Source: Pseudomonas putida (lineage in GTDB: Bacteria; Pseudomonadota; Gammaproteobacteria; Pseudomonadales; Pseudomonadaceae). Taken from it: a stretch of 64,000 nt of DNA. This document shows, in pieces, positions 21,742 through 30,689 of the stretch. The stretch lies in contig NZ_CP011789.1 of NCBI RefSeq assembly GCF_001636055.1, forward strand, positions 4,588,001 to 4,652,000, given 5' to 3'. How positions within the stretch are numbered: the stretch's first letter is position 1; every line of letters begins with the position of its first letter. Both the position numbers and the translations under genes were made by a program. The notes under the pieces are model-generated. The model searched no databases. It was not told the DNA's origin and saw only the letters and a list, made by a program, of their open reading frames with translations.

Positions 21742-22509
21742 TCAGGACTTGTCCTCATCCTCGACCACATCCTCTTCCTCGCGTAAGTCATCGAAGTCGA
21801 TCTTGAGCCCTTCTTCCATGGCATCCAGCTCCACCAGCAAGCTGCGGAAGCTGGTCTCTTCCTTCGGTTCACCCTCGTCTTCAGGCCCATCCTCGCCCAG
21901 GCTGGCATCGGCCAACGCCTGCAGGTGCGCGGGCACCGGCGCATCGTCCAGGTCGTCGAGCACAGGTTCTGGCTCCATCTCGCGCAACTCGGCCAGGGGC
22001 GGCAACTCATCGAGGCTCTTGAGATTGAAATGATCGAGAAACGCCTTGGTGGTGGCGAACATGGCGGGGCGGCCAGGCACTTCGCGGTAGCCGACGATGC
22101 GGATCCACTCGCGTTCCATCAGGGTCTTGATGATGTTGCTGTTGACTGCCACCCCACGCACATCTTCGATCTCGCCACGGGTGATCGGCTGACGGTAGGC
22201 AATCAAGGCCATGGTCTCGAGCAGCGCGCGAGAATAGCGCTGCGGGCGCTCCTCCCACAGGCGACCGACCCAGGGTGCGAAGTCCTCACGAATCTGCAGA
22301 CGGTAGCCGCTGGCCACTTCCTTGAGCTCGAAGGCGCGACCATTGCATGACTTGCCGAGCACCTCCAGGGCCTTCTTAAACACGGCCGGCGCCGGTCGCT
22401 CAGCCTCCTCGAACAATTCGAAGAGGCGCTCCAGGGACTGTGGCTTGCCTGAGGCCAGCAAAAAGGCCTCGATCAGCGACGCAAGGTCGCGGGGTTCGTT
22501 CAGGTTCAT
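21742..22509 (-). CDS. scpB: Segregation and condensation protein B
   Basis: 255 aa: two winged-helix domains (residues ~5-180), including the conserved TMALIAYRQPITRGEIEDVRG, then a long acidic C-terminal tail rich in Glu and Asp (residues ~190-255). It binds ScpA in an SMC-type complex. Pseudomonads carry MksB or SMC, so the partner ATPase lies elsewhere. It starts 15 bp after scpA. The acidic tail is longer than in Bacillus ScpB (about 200 aa). Confidence 0.92.
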   Translation of the reverse strand: MNLNEPRDLASLIEAFLLASGKPQSLERLFELFEEAERPAPAVFKKALEVLGKSCNGRAFELKEVASGYRLQIREDFAPWVGRLWEERPQRYSRALLETMALIAYRQPITRGEIEDVRGVAVNSNIIKTLMEREWIRIVGYREVPGRPAMFATTKAFLDHFNLKSLDELPPLAELREMEPEPVLDDLDDAPVPAHLQALADASLGEDGPEDEGEPKEETSFRSLLVELDAMEEGLKIDFDDLREEEDVVEDEDKS

Positions 22510-22524
22510 CGGTGCTCTTTACTG

Positions 22525-23352
22525 TCACTCGGCCCGGGCACGGACATGGATCGGGGTGAAAGGCTCATTCTGCACCAGTTCGATCAGCGATTCCTTCACC
22601 AGCTCGAGAATCGCCATGAAGGTGACTACCACACCAAGCTTGCCCTCCTCGACGCTGAACAGCTCGATGAAGGGTACGAAGCCTCCGCCCTTCAGACGCT
22701 CGAGCACCTCGCTCATGCGCTCGCGGGTCGACAAGGTCTCACGGGTGATCTGGTGGCTTTCGAACAAGTCGTTGCGGCGCATGACTTCGGCCATCGACAG
22801 CAGGATTTCTTCCAGCGCGACGTCGGGCAGCAATTTGCGCACCTTGGCCTGCGGCGCTTCCAGTTGTGGCACCAGCACCTCGCGCCCGATCCGCGGCAGT
22901 TCGTCGATACCCTCGGCGGCCGCCTTGAAGCGTTCGTACTCCTGCAGGCGGCGAATCAGTTCAGCGCGCGGATCGCCCTCTTCTTCCTCGATTTCACTGG
23001 AGCGCGGCAGCAGCATGCGCGACTTGATCTCGGCCAGCATGGCAGCCATCACCAGGTATTCGGCAGCCAGCTCCAGGCGCACCGACTTCATCAGCTCGAC
23101 GTAGCCCATGTATTGCCGGGTGATCTCGGCCACGGGGATGTCGAGAATATCGATGTTCTGCTTGCGGATCAGGTACAGCAGCAGGTCCAGCGGGCCCTCG
23201 AAGGCTTCGAGGAAGACTTCCAGGGCGTCCGGCGGGATGTACAGGTCGACCGGCATTTCGGTCAGGGCTTCGCCATAGACCAGCGCCAGTTGCAGTTGCT
23301 GCGGTACCTCGCCTTCGACCGGCGGCGCTTCGGGGGCCTGCACCTGGTTCAC
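22525..23352 (-). CDS. scpA: Segregation and condensation protein A
   Basis: 275-aa kleisin linking the SMC heads. The conserved FEGPLDLLLYLIRKQNIDIL is at about residues 52-71, and the C-terminal winged helix (VTFMAILELVKESLIELVQ) near 240. About 45 N-terminal residues rich in Pro/Glu precede the kleisin core; MPVDLYIPPD, about 33 codons in, is an alternative start. It overlaps yciO by 4 bp, so the genes are translationally coupled. Confidence 0.92.
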   Translation of the reverse strand: MNQVQAPEAPPVEGEVPQQLQLALVYGEALTEMPVDLYIPPDALEVFLEAFEGPLDLLLYLIRKQNIDILDIPVAEITRQYMGYVELMKSVRLELAAEYLVMAAMLAEIKSRMLLPRSSEIEEEEGDPRAELIRRLQEYERFKAAAEGIDELPRIGREVLVPQLEAPQAKVRKLLPDVALEEILLSMAEVMRRNDLFESHQITRETLSTRERMSEVLERLKGGGFVPFIELFSVEEGKLGVVVTFMAILELVKESLIELVQNEPFTPIHVRARAE

Positions 23353-23978
23353 GCGTTGACCAAGAAGGGCGTGGGGTCGCCGCAGCCTTCGCGGATCAGC
23401 TGTGGCTCGTCACCGGACAGGTCGATGATGGTGGACGCCTTCAGATCGCCGAAGCCGCCGTCGATGACCAGATCGACGTGGTGCTCCAGGCGTTCGCGGA
23501 TTTCGTAGGGATCTGTCATCGGCTCATCGTCGCCGGGCAGGATCAGGCTGACGCTCATCAACGGCTCGCCCAGTTCCGCGAGCAGCGCCAGGGTGATGCC
23601 ATGGTCCGGCACGCGCAGGCCGATGGTACGACGTTTTTCATGCAGCAACAGGCGCGGCACCTCGCGGGTCCCGTTGAGAATGAAGGTGTAAGGGCCGGGG
23701 ATATGGGCCTTGAGCAGGCGGAAGGTGCCGGTATCGACCTTGGCATACAACCCCAGCTGCGACATGTCGCAGCACATCAAGGTGAAATTGTGCGTTTTAT
23801 TCAGGCCGCGCAGGCGCCGGACCCGCTCGATCGCCGCCTTGTCGCCGATCTGACAACCCAGGGCGTATGCCGAGTCGGTCGGATACACCACCACCCCGCC
23901 CTTGCGGATGATCTCCACGGCCTGCTTGATCAGGCGCGCTTGCGGGTTCTCCGCATGAATCTGGAAGAATTGACTCAC
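23349..23978 (-). CDS. YciO/Sua5-family protein (threonylcarbamoyl-AMP synthase-like)
   Basis: 209 aa with the SUA5/YciO/YrdC fold: KGGVVVYPTDSAYALGCQIG near the start and PGPYTFILNGTREVPR. The TsaC/Sua5 enzymes make L-threonylcarbamoyl-AMP for tRNA t6A, but the YciO branch has weak activity and its role is unsettled. The start is a GTG at 23978 with AGGAC before it, giving VSQFFQIHAENP as in relatives; longer frames overlap the PHP gene. It is 13 bp after the PHP gene. Confidence 0.85.
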   Translation of the reverse strand: MSQFFQIHAENPQARLIKQAVEIIRKGGVVVYPTDSAYALGCQIGDKAAIERVRRLRGLNKTHNFTLMCCDMSQLGLYAKVDTGTFRLLKAHIPGPYTFILNGTREVPRLLLHEKRRTIGLRVPDHGITLALLAELGEPLMSVSLILPGDDEPMTDPYEIRERLEHHVDLVIDGGFGDLKASTIIDLSGDEPQLIREGCGDPTPFLVNA

Positions 23979-23991
23979 GTAATCGTCCTGT

Positions 23992-24852
23992 TCATACCGC
24001 CATAGGCTGTTCATGGCTGAATCGGCGCCACAGAGGTGGCAGGTCCTCGGGCAATGGCCGGTAGGCACCGATCTCGCCCCAGGTGCCGGGGCCGTGGAAG
24101 TCACTGCCAGCGCTTGCCAGCAGGCCGAACTCACGGGTAAGGATGGACATCGTGCCCACTTGCTCGGGCGGCATCATGCCATTGACCACTTCAAGCGCCT
24201 GCCCTCCCGCTTGAATATAGTCGGCGATCAGGCGTCTGCGCTTGCTACGCGTCAGTTCATAGTGCATGGGATGGGCCAGGCTCACCCAAGCATTAGACTG
24301 GCGAAGGGTCGCGACAGTTTCCTCGAGTGTCGGCCAATGCAACTTGACGTCACCCAGCTTGCCGGCGCCCAGCCATTTGCGGAACGCCTCGCCGCGGTCC
24401 TTGACATGCCCCGCACGCACCAGGAATTCGGCAAAGTGCGGGCGCGCCGGCGCGTTGCCGCTGTCCCCCAGCTCCTGCTGCACGGCGCGCGCGCCCTCGA
24501 GCGCATCGGGCATGCCCTTGCCCGCCAGGCGCCTGGCGATGTCTTCGGCGCGCAGCCAGCGACCACGGTGCAATTGCTCGATGGCCTCCAACAGTGGCGG
24601 CGCATCGAGGGGAAAGTTGTAACCCAGCACATGGATGGTCGCACCGCCCCAGGTGCAGGAAAGCTCTACCCCGCTGACCCATTGCATGCCCAGGTCAAGA
24701 CAGGCCTGGCGCGCCTCGGGGAGCCCTTCGAGGGTATCGTGATCGGTCAGCGCCAGCGTGCGCACCCCGTGTTCATGGGCGCGTGCGACCAGTGCCGTGG
24801 GCGACAGGGCGCCGTCGGAGGCCGTGCTGTGACAGTGCAGATCAACATTCAT
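23992..24852 (-). CDS. PHP-domain phosphoesterase (RNase AM/YciV type)
   Basis: 286 aa. The PHP metal-binding motifs are visible: [11 protein letters not shown] at the N-terminus, [15 protein letters not shown], and [10 protein letters not shown] near the C-terminus. E. coli YciV (RNase AM) removes nucleotides from RNA 5' ends and hydrolyses 3',5'-nucleoside bisphosphates; the same activity is likely. First gene of the leftward run that includes yciO, as in many gammaproteobacteria. It is divergent from yciB. Confidence 0.85.
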   Translation of the reverse strand: MNVDLHCHSTASDGALSPTALVARAHEHGVRTLALTDHDTLEGLPEARQACLDLGMQWVSGVELSCTWGGATIHVLGYNFPLDAPPLLEAIEQLHRGRWLRAEDIARRLAGKGMPDALEGARAVQQELGDSGNAPARPHFAEFLVRAGHVKDRGEAFRKWLGAGKLGDVKLHWPTLEETVATLRQSNAWVSLAHPMHYELTRSKRRRLIADYIQAGGQALEVVNGMMPPEQVGTMSILTREFGLLASAGSDFHGPGTWGEIGAYRPLPEDLPPLWRRFSHEQPMAV

Positions 24853-24919
24853 GGAGGAGCGCTTTCGCCGGAATCGATGTTTGTTATTATGCCGTCACAT
24901 CCCGCTTCTGGCTGCCATT

Positions 24920-25516
24920 GTGAAACAATTCATCGATTTCATCCCGCTGCTGCTGTTCTTCATCGTCTATAAGCTGGACCCGCGCCCGGTCGAATTTGCC
25001 GGACAAAGCTTCGAGTTCGGCGGCATCTACAGTGCCACGGCGATGCTCATCATCAGCTCCGTGGTGGTCTACGGCGCGCTGTTCCTGCGCCATCGCAAGC
25101 TCGAAAAGGGCCAGTTGCTGACGCTGGTGGCCTGCCTTGTGTTCGGCGGCCTAACCCTGGCCTTCCACAGCGAAACCTTCCTCAAATGGAAAGCGCCGGT
25201 GGTCAACTGGTTGTTCGCGCTGGCCTTCGCCGGCAGCCACTTCATCGGCGATCGGGTATTGATCAAACGCATCATGGGCCATGCCCTGACACTCCCGGAA
25301 ACAATCTGGACCCGCCTGAACCTGGCCTGGATCCTGTTCTTCCTGGTCTGCGGCGCAGCCAACCTGTTCGTCGCCTTCACGTTCCAGGAGTTCTGGGTCG
25401 ACTTCAAGGTCTTCGGCAGCCTGGGCATGACCGTGATCTTCCTGGTGGCTCAGGGCGTGTACCTGTCGCGCCACCTGCACGACGCCGACCCTTCCACCCC
25501 TAAACCCAAGGATTGA
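24920..25516 (+). CDS. yciB: Septation/inner membrane protein YciB (IspZ)
   Basis: 198 aa with about five membrane helices and the family start [19 protein letters not shown]. YciB proteins act in envelope and cell-length maintenance in E. coli. The start is a GTG at 24920 with no clear Shine-Dalgarno. Homologous proteins begin exactly there, and the 23 codons of open frame before it overlap the PHP gene start and are ignored. It is followed after 1 bp by the YciI gene, so the two are one unit. Confidence 0.88.
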   Translation: MKQFIDFIPLLLFFIVYKLDPRPVEFAGQSFEFGGIYSATAMLIISSVVVYGALFLRHRKLEKGQLLTLVACLVFGGLTLAFHSETFLKWKAPVVNWLFALAFAGSHFIGDRVLIKRIMGHALTLPETIWTRLNLAWILFFLVCGAANLFVAFTFQEFWVDFKVFGSLGMTVIFLVAQGVYLSRHLHDADPSTPKPKD

Positions 25517-25517
25517 C

Positions 25518-25817
25518 ATGCTCTACGCCATCATCGCCAGCGACGTCGAAAACTCCCTGGAAAAACGCCTGGCTGCACGCCCTGCGCACATCGAGCGCCT
25601 ACAGCAGCTCAAGGCCGAAGGCCGTGTAGTCCTGGCCGGCCCGCATCCGGCCATCGACAGCAACGATCCCGGCGCTGCCGGCTTCAGCGGTAGCCTGATC
25701 GTCGCCGAATTCGACTCCCTTGCCGCCGCACAGGCCTGGGCCGACGCCGACCCGTACATCGCAGCAGGCGTGTACGAGAAGGTGGTGGTCAAACCGTTCA
25801 AGCAAGTGCTGCCCTGA
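25518..25817 (+). CDS. YciI-family protein
   Basis: 99 aa, a small ferredoxin-like-fold protein starting [17 protein letters not shown]. The conserved His/Asp pair of the YciI active-site pocket is present ([11 protein letters not shown] and [14 protein letters not shown]). E. coli YciI has a weak dehalogenase-like pocket but no firm function. It begins 1 bp after yciB. A 13-bp inverted repeat follows. Confidence 0.87.
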   Translation: MLYAIIASDVENSLEKRLAARPAHIERLQQLKAEGRVVLAGPHPAIDSNDPGAAGFSGSLIVAEFDSLAAAQAWADADPYIAAGVYEKVVVKPFKQVLP

Positions 25818-25825
25818 GCCTGATA

Positions 25826-25875
25826 GGGCCTGTTCGCGGGCAAGCCTTCACGACGACGTGCACGCGAACAGGCCC
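25826..25875. repeat. 13-bp perfect inverted repeat (REP pair)
   Basis: GGGCCTGTTCGCG (25826-25838) and CGCGAACAGGCCC (25863-25875) are perfect inverted copies. The left half continues as the REP core GGGCAAGCC. It probably acts as a transcript end after yciB-yciI. Confidence 0.65.
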
Positions 25876-25949
25876 AGGCAATCCCCGGATTCATCTATTG
25901 CGACCCACTGCCGACAACCTTCTGAATCGAACAAGAATCAGGAGTCCCG

Positions 25950-26339
25950 ATGCGCCAAGGTCCGATGTCCCTGCTGCTTTTCTGCCTGTTGCTGCTCTCC
26001 CCCCTCGCCGTCGCCGAACAGCCTCTGTCGTTGGAAGCCGGTGCGCGCATCACCGAGCTGCAGCAACGTCTGGAGGAAAGCGAGAAACAGCGCGCTGCAC
26101 TGAGCAAACAGCTGCAAAATGCCGACAGCGCCCGGGAAAGCACCCAACTCGAACGCCTGCGCCAGGACAACCAGCGCCTGCAGGCTACGGTGGAAAAACT
26201 GCAGACCACCAGCCCCCTACGCCTGCTTACCGACCAGCAGCAGTGGTTCCTGATCGGATCGGTCGTTGCACTGTTGTCGGCAGTCTGCGGTATCTTAGCC
26301 AGCGGCGGACACAGAAGACGCCGACAATGGTTGAATTGA
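25950..26339 (+). CDS. Membrane-anchored coiled-coil protein, YgiM-like C-terminal half
   Basis: 129 aa: a signal peptide (MRQGPMSLLLFCLLLLSPLA), a coiled coil of about 60 residues (ARITELQQRLEESEKQRAAL), then one membrane helix (QQWFLIGSVVALLSAVCGIL) and a short basic cytoplasmic tail (HRRRRQWLN). This matches the C-terminal part of the E. coli YgiM/TIGR04211 SH3-domain family, but the SH3 domain that normally follows the signal peptide is missing. It ends 7 bp before the response-regulator gene, so the two are likely co-transcribed. Function unknown. Confidence 0.7.
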   Translation: MRQGPMSLLLFCLLLLSPLAVAEQPLSLEAGARITELQQRLEESEKQRAALSKQLQNADSARESTQLERLRQDNQRLQATVEKLQTTSPLRLLTDQQQWFLIGSVVALLSAVCGILASGGHRRRRQWLN

Positions 26340-26346
26340 GTGAGTC

Positions 26347-27024
26347 ATGAGCGAGCTGTTACTGATTGATGATGACCAGGAGTTGTGCGAGCTGCTCGGT
26401 AGCTGGCTGACTCAGGAGGGCTTTGCGGTCCGCGCCTGCCACGACGGCGAGAGCGCGCGCCAGGCCCTGGCCGCCCACGCCCCGGCGGCGGTGGTGCTGG
26501 ATGTGATGCTGCCCGATGGCAGCGGCCTGGAGCTGCTCAAGCAACTGCGCAGCGACCACGCCGAACTGCCGGTATTGATGCTGTCGGCCCGTGGCGAACC
26601 CCTGGACCGTATCCTGGGCCTGGAGCTGGGTGCCGACGATTACCTGGCCAAACCCTGCGACCCGCGTGAGCTGACGGCTCGCTTGCGTGCCGTGCTGCGC
26701 CGCAGTCATCCGGCGGCGCCCAGCACCCAGATCGAGATCGGCGACCTGGCCTTCAGCCCCGTGCGCGGGGTAGTCAGCATCGATCAGCGCGAGATGAGCC
26801 TGACACTCTCCGAGAGCCGCATCCTCGAAGCCCTGCTGCGCCAACCCGGCGAGCCATTGGACAAGCAGGAACTGGCGCAGATCGGCCTGGGCCGCAAACT
26901 GACGCTCTATGACCGCAGCCTGGACATGCACGTCAGCAACCTGCGCAAGAAGATCGGCCCCCACGCCGATGGCCGTCCACGCATCGTCGCCCTGCGCAGC
27001 CGCGGCTACTACTACAGCCTGTAA
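26347..27024 (+). CDS. OmpR/PhoB-family response regulator (orphan)
   Basis: 225 aa. The receiver domain has the acidic cluster DDD (8-10), phospho-acceptor Asp52 in VLDVMLPDG and Lys in YLAKPCDP. The C-terminal winged helix ends in DMHVSNLRKKIG and LRSRGYYYSL. It resembles the CpxR group. No histidine kinase is adjacent: the upstream gene is the coiled-coil membrane protein and downstream is a leftward DUF1127 gene. Its sensor must be encoded elsewhere, or a kinase gene was lost from here. Confidence 0.88.
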   Translation: MSELLLIDDDQELCELLGSWLTQEGFAVRACHDGESARQALAAHAPAAVVLDVMLPDGSGLELLKQLRSDHAELPVLMLSARGEPLDRILGLELGADDYLAKPCDPRELTARLRAVLRRSHPAAPSTQIEIGDLAFSPVRGVVSIDQREMSLTLSESRILEALLRQPGEPLDKQELAQIGLGRKLTLYDRSLDMHVSNLRKKIGPHADGRPRIVALRSRGYYYSL

Positions 27025-27025
27025 A

Positions 27026-27053
27026 CGCTGCGGGGCGGCCATGCCCCGCAGCG
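27026..27053. terminator. Bidirectional hairpin after the response regulator
   Basis: CGCTGCGGGGC and GCCCCGCAGCG form a perfect 11-bp stem with a 6-nt loop, between the convergent response-regulator and DUF1127 genes. It lacks a T-tract, so termination is inferred from position. Confidence 0.5.
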
Positions 27054-27059
27054 ACGCCT

Positions 27060-27275
27060 TCACTTGCGCAATGGATCGTCCCAGAACGGACGCTCCACCT
27101 CCTGCAGGGTATCTGCCCGACTCAACCCCAGATCGTGCAGCGCATCGTCGCTGAGGCTGGCCAATTGCCGGCGCTGGCGGTACAGCTGCTGCCAGCGCAA
27201 CAGTCGCTCAAGCGCCTGTGCAAGCAGTTGGCCCAAGGAGAAGGAAGTGTGGGTAAAACCGACATGACCTTTCAT
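27060..27275 (-). CDS. DUF1127 small protein
   Basis: 71 aa with the DUF1127 core RRQLASLSDDALHDLGLSRAD at the C-terminal half, preceded by a helical segment (LLRWQQLYRQ). Such arginine-rich small proteins are common in proteobacteria; some in Agrobacterium bind RNA and affect phosphate metabolism, but no role is known here. It is divergent from a LysR gene across 96 bp and is probably regulated by it. Confidence 0.8.
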   Translation of the reverse strand: MKGHVGFTHTSFSLGQLLAQALERLLRWQQLYRQRRQLASLSDDALHDLGLSRADTLQEVERPFWDDPLRK

Positions 27276-27371
27276 CGTGAAGCCCTCCGTGTGAGTGGCT
27301 TCAGTCTCGCGCCAGGCTTAGGATCAATCCAACGAATGTTTCTTATGTCTTGCATCTGGAGGATTGATGCA

Positions 27372-28223
27372 ATGTCCACCTACCAGAGCCTCGACGCCGA
27401 GGTCTTGCGCACCTTCGTTGCCATCGCCGAACAAGGCGGTTTCACTCGTGCCGGGGAGGTCGTCAACCGTACCCAGTCGGCCGTGAGCATGCAGATGAAA
27501 CGCCTGGAGGAAGACATCCTCCAGCGCCAGTTGTTCGAGCGCGACGGACGCCAGGTGCGCCTGACCGCCGAGGGCCAGGTGCTGCTCGGTTATGCCCGGC
27601 GCATCCTCAAGCTGCACGGCGAGGTGTTCAACACCTTGCGCATGCCACACATGGTCGGCGTAGTGCGCATCGGTACACCGGACGACTACGCCATGCGCTT
27701 TCTGCCGGCGATACTCACCAGCTTTGCCAGCAGCTATCCACTGATCCAGGTGGAGGTGCATTGCGAGCCATCGAAGCAATTGATGCTGCGCCAGGACCTT
27801 GACCTGACGATCATCACCCGCGAGCCGGGTGCCGAGGTGGGCCAACTGCTGCGCCAGGAACGCCTGGTATGGGCCGCCGCCAAGGGTTTCTGCCCCCACG
27901 AACAGCGCCCGATACCCCTGGCGATGTTCAACACCGACTGTTTCTGCCGCTCCTGGGCCTGCAACGCCCTCGAACATCAGGGGATCGATTACCGCATCGC
28001 CTACACAAGCCCAAGCCTGGCTGCGATCTTTGCCATCGTCGGTGCGGGTTTGGCGGTTACGGCCCAGTTGCAGAGCCTGATCGGCGACTCGCTGTGCATT
28101 CTCGGCGAAGACCAGGGCCTGCCGCAGTTGCCGATGGCCAATGTGATGCTGCTGCGCAATGCGCAAAGCCATTCGCCGATCACCGACTGCATGGCCGACT
28201 ACGTGATCGACGGTTTCAGGTAA
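27372..28223 (+). CDS. LysR-family regulator (LrhA-like)
   Basis: 283 aa. N-terminal HTH in FVAIAEQGGFTRAGEVVNRT and SAVSMQMKRLEEDI; the substrate-binding domain follows from residue ~90. The LDAEVLRTFVAIAE opening places it in the LrhA/HexA-like group. The ATG at 27372 fits the HTH start; an open frame runs further upstream but overlaps the DUF1127 gene. Likely targets are itself and the divergent DUF1127 gene. Confidence 0.82.
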   Translation: MSTYQSLDAEVLRTFVAIAEQGGFTRAGEVVNRTQSAVSMQMKRLEEDILQRQLFERDGRQVRLTAEGQVLLGYARRILKLHGEVFNTLRMPHMVGVVRIGTPDDYAMRFLPAILTSFASSYPLIQVEVHCEPSKQLMLRQDLDLTIITREPGAEVGQLLRQERLVWAAAKGFCPHEQRPIPLAMFNTDCFCRSWACNALEHQGIDYRIAYTSPSLAAIFAIVGAGLAVTAQLQSLIGDSLCILGEDQGLPQLPMANVMLLRNAQSHSPITDCMADYVIDGFR

Positions 28224-28229
28224 AGGTTG

Positions 28230-28979
28230 TCAGAGCTCCAGGCCCAGCATCACCGCACAGACGATCAGAAACACGCAGAACAGCGTACGCAGCACTTTCT
28301 CGGGCAGCGCATGGGCCAGCTTCACGCCCCAGCTGATGCTGAGCAAACCGCCTACCGCCAGCGGAATACCGACATGCCAGTCAACGCTGCCATGAACGCC
28401 ATAGGTGAGCAGCGTCACCATGGTACTCGGCGCCGCAAGCGCCAGCGACAGGCCCTGAGCCACCACCTGGGTGGTGCCGAATACGCTGGTCAGGATCGGC
28501 GTGGCCACTACCGCGCCACCAACGCCGAACAGCCCGCCCATGCTACCGGCGAAACAGCCCAGCACACCCAGCCACGGCCAGGGATAACGCAGCTGGCTGC
28601 TCGGCGGGCTGGCTTTCATGAACATGCGTGCCACGTTCCACACCGCCAGCGCCACCAGGAATGCGACGAAGCCCAGGCGCATGGAGTGTGCATCGAGCCC
28701 TACCGCCCAGATCGAGCCCAGCCAGGCAAAGATGAAGCTGCACAGCGAAAGCGGCACGGCATGGCGCAGCTCGATGCGGTTGCGCTGATGATAGCGCCAC
28801 AGCGCCAGCAGCACGTTGGGCACCACCATCACCAACGCCGTGCCCTGGGCCAGCTGCTGGTCGAGACCGAACAGCACTCCCAGTGCAGGAATCGCAATCA
28901 ACCCGCCGCCGATCCCGAACAGGCCGCCCATGGTGCCCAGCGCCGCGCCCAAAACGATGTACATCAACCACTCGATCAT
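28230..28979 (-). CDS. TauE/SafE-family membrane permease
   Basis: 249 aa with about eight membrane segments in two similar halves, each starting with the family motif (GTMGGLFGIGGGLIAIP and GSMGGLFGVGGAVVATP). The family exports sulfite, sulfoacetate or related organic anions; the substrate here is unknown. The start at ATG 28979 follows GAGGCACTG. It is convergent with the LrhA-like gene (6 bp apart) and divergent from another LysR gene, its likely regulator. Confidence 0.85.
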   Translation of the reverse strand: MIEWLMYIVLGAALGTMGGLFGIGGGLIAIPALGVLFGLDQQLAQGTALVMVVPNVLLALWRYHQRNRIELRHAVPLSLCSFIFAWLGSIWAVGLDAHSMRLGFVAFLVALAVWNVARMFMKASPPSSQLRYPWPWLGVLGCFAGSMGGLFGVGGAVVATPILTSVFGTTQVVAQGLSLALAAPSTMVTLLTYGVHGSVDWHVGIPLAVGGLLSISWGVKLAHALPEKVLRTLFCVFLIVCAVMLGLEL

Positions 28980-29095
28980 CAGTGCCTCATTCGACTGCAT
29001 TCTCAATCCAGGCATGCTACCCAGTGGAGGCTGGCAGGGAAACGCACAGCAGCGCACAATGGCTTTGCGTTTTACGCACAAGCATGGGAAGGGTC

Positions 29096-30049
29096 ATGAG
29101 TCCAGATATCCTCACCGAACAACTGAGCCTGTTTCTCGATGTACTCGAAACCGGCAGCTTCTCGGCGGCCGCGCGCCGTCACCCCTTGACGCCTTCGGCA
29201 GTCGCCCGACGCATCGACAACCTGGAAAACGCCGTGGGCAGCCGCCTGTTCGTGCGCAGCACCCATGCCGTGCGCCCGACTCCGGCAGGCAATGCCTTCG
29301 CCGAGCGCGCCCGCCGCATCATCGAGGAACTGCGCCTGGCACGGGCTGAAGCGGTATCCCTGAGCAATGCACCAGAAGGCCTTATCCGCATGGATGCCCC
29401 TGCAGCCTTCGGCCGCCGCCACCTGGCGCCAGCGATCGCCGACTTCCTGGTGGCTTACCCCGGGCTCGATGTGCAACTGCGCCTGATCGACAGCTTCGTC
29501 GACATGCACGGCAGCCACCTGGGCGAGGTCGACCTGGTGCTGCGCGCAGGCACTCTGGCCGACACACGTCTGGTCGCCACTCCGTTGGCCTACATGGTGC
29601 GCATCGCCTGCGCCAGCCCCGCGTACCTGGCCGCCAGAGGCGTGCCCACCTGTCCCAGCGAACTGCCGCAGCACGACGGCCTGGACTGGGATGGCCTGGC
29701 ACCACCGTTCGCCTGGCGCTTCGCCGTCGACGGCCAGGTGCGCCTGTACCGCCCGGCACGTCTGCGCATGACCGCCAATAACGCCGAAACCCTGCTGTTC
29801 GGCGCCCTCGCCGGCCTCGGCATCGCCCATCTGCCCACCTGGCTGGTCAGCGAATACCTGCTGCGCGGTGAACTGCTGCCGCTGTTCTGCGAAAACGGCC
29901 TGCCCGAACCGGAAACCACCGGTATCTATGCACTACGACTCGAACATGAAACGAACTCTCGCAGCCGCTTGCTGCTCGAATTCCTCAAGAGCCGCTTCAG
30001 TCCTGTCCCTCCCTGGGACCTGGCGCTACGCAGTGGACTGCGTGGTTGA
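29096..30049 (+). CDS. LysR-family regulator
   Basis: 317 aa. HTH near the N-terminus (LFLDVLETGSFSAAARRHPL, then SAVARRIDNLE) and substrate-binding domain in residues ~95-300. The length and the PEGLIRMDAPAAFGRRHLAP stretch suit the CrgA/AaeR-like group. It is divergent from the TauE-type permease across 116 bp, so it may control that exporter. ohrR follows after 57 bp but reads as a separate unit. Confidence 0.82.
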   Translation: MSPDILTEQLSLFLDVLETGSFSAAARRHPLTPSAVARRIDNLENAVGSRLFVRSTHAVRPTPAGNAFAERARRIIEELRLARAEAVSLSNAPEGLIRMDAPAAFGRRHLAPAIADFLVAYPGLDVQLRLIDSFVDMHGSHLGEVDLVLRAGTLADTRLVATPLAYMVRIACASPAYLAARGVPTCPSELPQHDGLDWDGLAPPFAWRFAVDGQVRLYRPARLRMTANNAETLLFGALAGLGIAHLPTWLVSEYLLRGELLPLFCENGLPEPETTGIYALRLEHETNSRSRLLLEFLKSRFSPVPPWDLALRSGLRG

Positions 30050-30106
30050 TGAGCGCGCTAACGATCAGCGTGCTAGATTCTTAACTGAACTCATTCAAGG
30101 ACCTGC

Positions 30107-30562
30107 ATGAACGCCGACATCAAAGCCCCCTGCGACGAGCTGTTGCTGGACAATCAGGTGTGCTTCGCCCTGCACTCCACCTCGTTGCTGATGACCAAGG
30201 TCTACAAACCCTTGTTGCAGGCCCTGGGCCTCACCTACCCGCAATACCTGGCCATGCTCGTGCTGTGGGAGCAGGACGGCCTGACCGTAGGCGAAATCAG
30301 CCAGCGCCTGTTGACCGACCCCGGTTCGCTCACCCCGCTGCTCAAGCGCCTGGAAAGCGAAGGCCTGCTCAAGCGCACCCGCAGCCGCGAGGATGAGCGC
30401 GTGGTGCTGGTGCAACTGACCGACAAGGGCCGTGATTTGCGCGACGAGGCCAGCAAGGTGCCGCACTGCATCCTGGAAGCCTCCGGGCGCACGGTGGAAC
30501 GCTTGCAGAAGCTGCAGGCCGAACTGCTCGACCTGCGCAACAGCCTGCAAAAAAGCCTCTGA
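30107..30562 (+). CDS. ohrR: Organic hydroperoxide regulator OhrR (MarR family)
   Basis: 151 aa MarR-type dimeric repressor. The reactive Cys19 in LDNQVCFALHS, oxidised by organic peroxides, is present, with the winged helix RTRSREDERVVLVQLTDKGR. No second redox Cys partner is obvious except Cys9 and the C-terminal HCILEAS Cys. It represses ohr, which follows 127 bp downstream, and probably itself. Confidence 0.92.
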   Translation: MNADIKAPCDELLLDNQVCFALHSTSLLMTKVYKPLLQALGLTYPQYLAMLVLWEQDGLTVGEISQRLLTDPGSLTPLLKRLESEGLLKRTRSREDERVVLVQLTDKGRDLRDEASKVPHCILEASGRTVERLQKLQAELLDLRNSLQKSL

Positions 30563-30601
30563 GGACTATGCTGTGGAAGCCTGTCGGACGAATGGTCGAA
30601 A

Positions 30602-30638
30602 ATTTATCTTGCGCACTAAATGATTGCACGCTAATTTA
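30602..30638. promoter_or_regulatory. AT-rich ohr promoter/operator region
   Basis: The stretch ATTTATCTTGCGCACTAAAT and the following TGATTGCACGCTAATTTA form two overlapping imperfect palindromes with ATTTA/TAAAT ends, 52-88 bp before ohr. OhrR operators are AT-rich palindromes of this sort. The exact operator is not certain. Confidence 0.4.
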
Positions 30639-30689
30639 AACCCATACCCACCCAGCGCCAAGGCGCACAGCACACAAGCGAGGCTCAAG

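Noticed and set aside
30602-30638. A definite OhrR operator
   Set aside because: Two overlapping imperfect palindromes have different centres, so I kept it only as a low-confidence region.
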